Below, in pieces: positions 62,389-64,000 of a stretch of DNA of 64,000 nt. Under the pieces are notes generated by a model. That model was not told the origin of the DNA. It searched no databases and was given only the letters and a program-made list of their open reading frames with translations. The translations under genes were made by a program, and so were the position numbers. Source of the stretch: Curtobacterium sp. MCBA15_008 (GTDB taxonomy: Bacteria; Actinomycetota; Actinomycetes; Actinomycetales; Microbacteriaceae); NCBI RefSeq assembly GCF_001865065.1, contig NZ_MJGN01000007.1, forward strand, positions 1 through 64,000, in the 5' to 3' direction. The first letter of the stretch is position 1; every line of letters starts with the position of its first letter.

Positions 62389-63252
62389 ATGACGCGTGTA
62401 GTGGTGACCGGTGGCAGCGGCAAGCTCGGACGAGCGGTGGTGCGCGACCTCGATGCGCACGGGTACGACGTGGTCCTGGTCGACCGCGTGCCCTCCCCCG
62501 ACAAGCCCGAGCGGGTCCAGTTCGTCCGCACCGACCTGACCGACCACGGCCAGGTCCTGAACGTCCTGCTCGGCGTCGACGACCGGTACGACCACGTCGA
62601 CGCGGTGGTGCACCTGGCGGCGATCCCGGCTCCCGGGCAGGTGCCCGACGTCGCCCTCATCACGAACAACGTGACCTCGTCGATCAACGTCTTCCACGCC
62701 GCACGGGCCGCGAAGATCAAGAACGTCGTGTGGGCGTCGAGCGAGACCCTGCTCGGCATCCCGATGGGCGAGCACCACCCGCCGTACCTGCCGGTGGACG
62801 AGGACTTCGCGGTCCGCCCGCAGTCCTCGTACTCCCTCGGCAAGGCCGTGGAAGAGGAGATGGCCCGCCACTTCACCCGCTGGGACCCCGAGCTGAAGAT
62901 GATCGGCCTGCGGTTCTCCAACGTCATGGACGAGTCGGACTACCCGGCGTTCCCGTGGGACGCCAGCCCCGAGGCGAAGACCTTCAACCTGTGGTCGTAC
63001 ATCGACTCGCGGGACGGCGCCCAGGCCGTCCGGAAGTCGCTCGAGGCGGAGCTCACCGGCTTCGAGGCGTTCGTCATCGCGAGCCCGGACACCGTGATGG
63101 ACACCCCGACGATCGAGCTCGTAGAGCAGTTCGTGCCCGACATCGAGCGCCGCGCGGACATCGACGGCGTCAGCTCGCTGCTGTCCTCCGAGAAGGCGCG
63201 CGAGCTGCTCGGCTACGCCCCCGAGCACACCTGGCGCAACCACCGCTCCTGA
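62389..63252 (+). CDS. NAD-dependent epimerase/dehydratase family protein
   Basis: A 287-residue extended-SDR protein. The Rossmann turn is TGGSGKLG (about 7-14), the NAD-binding Asp is in LVDRVPS (about 31), and the active site is SSETLLG followed by YSLGKAVEE with YxxxK (about 149-153). Substrate-binding residues RFSNVMDES follow. Uronate dehydrogenase-like or sugar epimerase roles are possible. The ATG at 62389 was chosen because the Rossmann strand begins directly after it; the frame is open upstream. Confidence 0.85.
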   Translation: MTRVVVTGGSGKLGRAVVRDLDAHGYDVVLVDRVPSPDKPERVQFVRTDLTDHGQVLNVLLGVDDRYDHVDAVVHLAAIPAPGQVPDVALITNNVTSSINVFHAARAAKIKNVVWASSETLLGIPMGEHHPPYLPVDEDFAVRPQSSYSLGKAVEEEMARHFTRWDPELKMIGLRFSNVMDESDYPAFPWDASPEAKTFNLWSYIDSRDGAQAVRKSLEAELTGFEAFVIASPDTVMDTPTIELVEQFVPDIERRADIDGVSSLLSSEKARELLGYAPEHTWRNHRS

Positions 63253-63291
63253 CGCCCGCCCGCCGGTCCCGCCCCGCCCCGCCCGCCCCTT

Positions 63292-63365
63292 CCGCAAAAC
63301 GCAACGTCGGCGGTTGCTCGCAGCGACATAGCCCTGCGAGCAACCGCCACAGTTGCGTTTTGCGG
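63292..63365. repeat. 74-base nested inverted repeat between convergent genes
   Basis: CCGCAAAACGCAAC (63292-63305) pairs with GTTGCGTTTTGCGG (63352-63365); within it GGCGGTTGCTCGCAG (63309-63323) pairs with CTGCGAGCAACCGCC (63334-63348). Both stems are perfect, 14 and 15 bases, separated by a 3x3 internal loop, with a ten-base apex loop CGACATAGCC. It lies between convergent genes and may be a mobile palindromic element, a bidirectional terminator, or both. Confidence 0.85.
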
Positions 63366-63378
63366 GCCGGGCGCAGGG

Positions 63379-64000
63379 TCAGGCGGGGAGCAGCAGGCCG
63401 TCGAGCACGAGGTCACGGGCGCGCGGCAGCAGGTCCGCCGTCAGCGCCCCCTCGTCCGCACCGGTGATCTGGGCGATCGCGCCGATGATCGCCGCGACGG
63501 ACAGGTCGCCGTCGCACGCGCCGACGAACGCGGCGAGCGCCGTGTCCGCGTCGACCCGTCGGCCGAACCCGCCGCCCTGCACGAGCGTCATCACGGTGGG
63601 ATCGTCGTTGCCCGGCCAGTAGAAGCGTTCCTCGGTCACGTCACCGGCGACGCGGAGGTGCGCCGCGGCGAGCGCCTCGTCGTCGTGCGCGCCGAGCCAG
63701 GCGGCGGCGTCGAGGACGCGGGCGACGGTCGCACCGAGCCCCGCGGGGTTGGAGCCGAGCGTCTCGGGGACGCGCTCGAAGCGACTGAGGCAGGACGTGC
63801 CTCCAGGCCGGGGCTTCCGGACCACGACGTAGCCGAAGCCGACGCCGGTCACCCGTCGATCCTGGAGGTCGTCGAGCCACGCGTCGACCAGACCGTCGAA
63901 CTCGGCACTGCCGGGCTTCGTGCCGCCGTCGCGGATCCACGTCTCGGCGTACGCGGCGGGGTCCTGGCGCTCGCGTTCGATGACCCAGACGTCGAGCCCG
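63379..64000 (-). CDS. Class I SAM-dependent methyltransferase, C-terminal part (partial)
   Basis: The frame runs open to the window edge, so only the last 207 residues are present. It reads LDVWVIERERQDPAAYAETW, RRVTGVGFGYVVVRKPRPGG, then a helical domain with AAAWLGAHDDEALAAAHLRV and ends DLVLDGLLLPA. This fits the C-terminal part of the actinobacterial methyltransferases that carry a DUF7059 region and resemble protein-glutamine (HemK-type) enzymes. The catalytic NPPY motif would lie upstream, outside the window, so the function is inferred from the tail alone. Confidence 0.7.
   Translation of the reverse strand, partial: GLDVWVIERERQDPAAYAETWIRDGGTKPGSAEFDGLVDAWLDDLQDRRVTGVGFGYVVVRKPRPGGTSCLSRFERVPETLGSNPAGLGATVARVLDAAAWLGAHDDEALAAAHLRVAGDVTEERFYWPGNDDPTVMTLVQGGGFGRRVDADTALAAFVGACDGDLSVAAIIGAIAQITGADEGALTADLLPRARDLVLDGLLLPA

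Overview
The window is chromosomal DNA of a high-GC actinobacterium. The gene set points to the family Microbacteriaceae, and Curtobacterium is my best guess: class Ib nrdHIEF, a DUF6421/SDR/threonine-aldolase block, DUF6458, a DUF3516-type helicase, and many carbohydrate ABC systems with GH42, GH127, GH3, GH20 and GH16 enzymes. That placement is inference; no rRNA, tRNA or other taxonomic marker is present. I saw no CRISPR array, transposase, integrase or prophage.

Layout. 0-7.2 kb: a TerC-like membrane protein, a 14-TM MFS exporter, a phospholipase D enzyme and small membrane proteins. 5.7-10.6 kb: a four-gene block (zinc-ribbon SDR lacking the catalytic tyrosine, DUF6421, a small SDR, a PLP-dependent aldolase). 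10.8-16.9 kb: a cassette of secreted proteins and lipoproteins around a 1297-residue protein with transglycosylase, golvesin-like and SGNH-hydrolase parts, abutting the 3' stump of an SDR gene. 17.3-23.8 kb: a LacI-controlled GH42 galactosidase and sugar ABC operon. 24.1-25.6 kb: a secreted GH20 enzyme. 25.7-28.8 kb: a LysR regulator divergent from mesX-mesD, a folate- and B12-independent methionine synthase system. 28.8-32.0 kb: a zone of broken genes (DUF1648, a T7SS-associated tail, a beta-lactamase-like hydrolase). 32.1-33.1 kb: a CPBP protease. 33.2-39.5 kb: a second LacI-controlled sugar operon with a GH127 enzyme, and an aminoglycoside-phosphotransferase-like kinase coupled to the regulator. 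40.4-43.5 kb: small membrane and stress-type proteins and a GH16 lipoprotein. 43.5-47.6 kb: nrdHIEF behind two NrdR boxes. 48-57 kb: MFS, aldo/keto reductase, LysM lipoprotein, RNase H, GNAT, RNA helicase and LLM oxidoreductase. 57.8-62.3 kb: GH3 beta-glucosidase and MFS sugar transporter, divergent from a TetR regulator. 62.4-64 kb: an NAD-dependent epimerase and a methyltransferase cut by the window edge.

How it works together. The GH42, GH127 and GH3 loci each pair an intracellular glycosidase with a transporter and a local regulator, and each has a visible operator palindrome; this suits growth on plant galactosides, arabinosides and beta-glucosides. Neither ABC operon carries an ATPase, so a shared ATPase elsewhere is implied.

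Two genome-wide signals stand out. Eight genes have a TANNNT hexamer exactly six bases before the start codon, the layout of leaderless transcripts. A family of inverted repeats built on GGAGGCGCGG/CCGCGCCTCC recurs between genes, including one between nrdE and nrdF and one between divergent genes.
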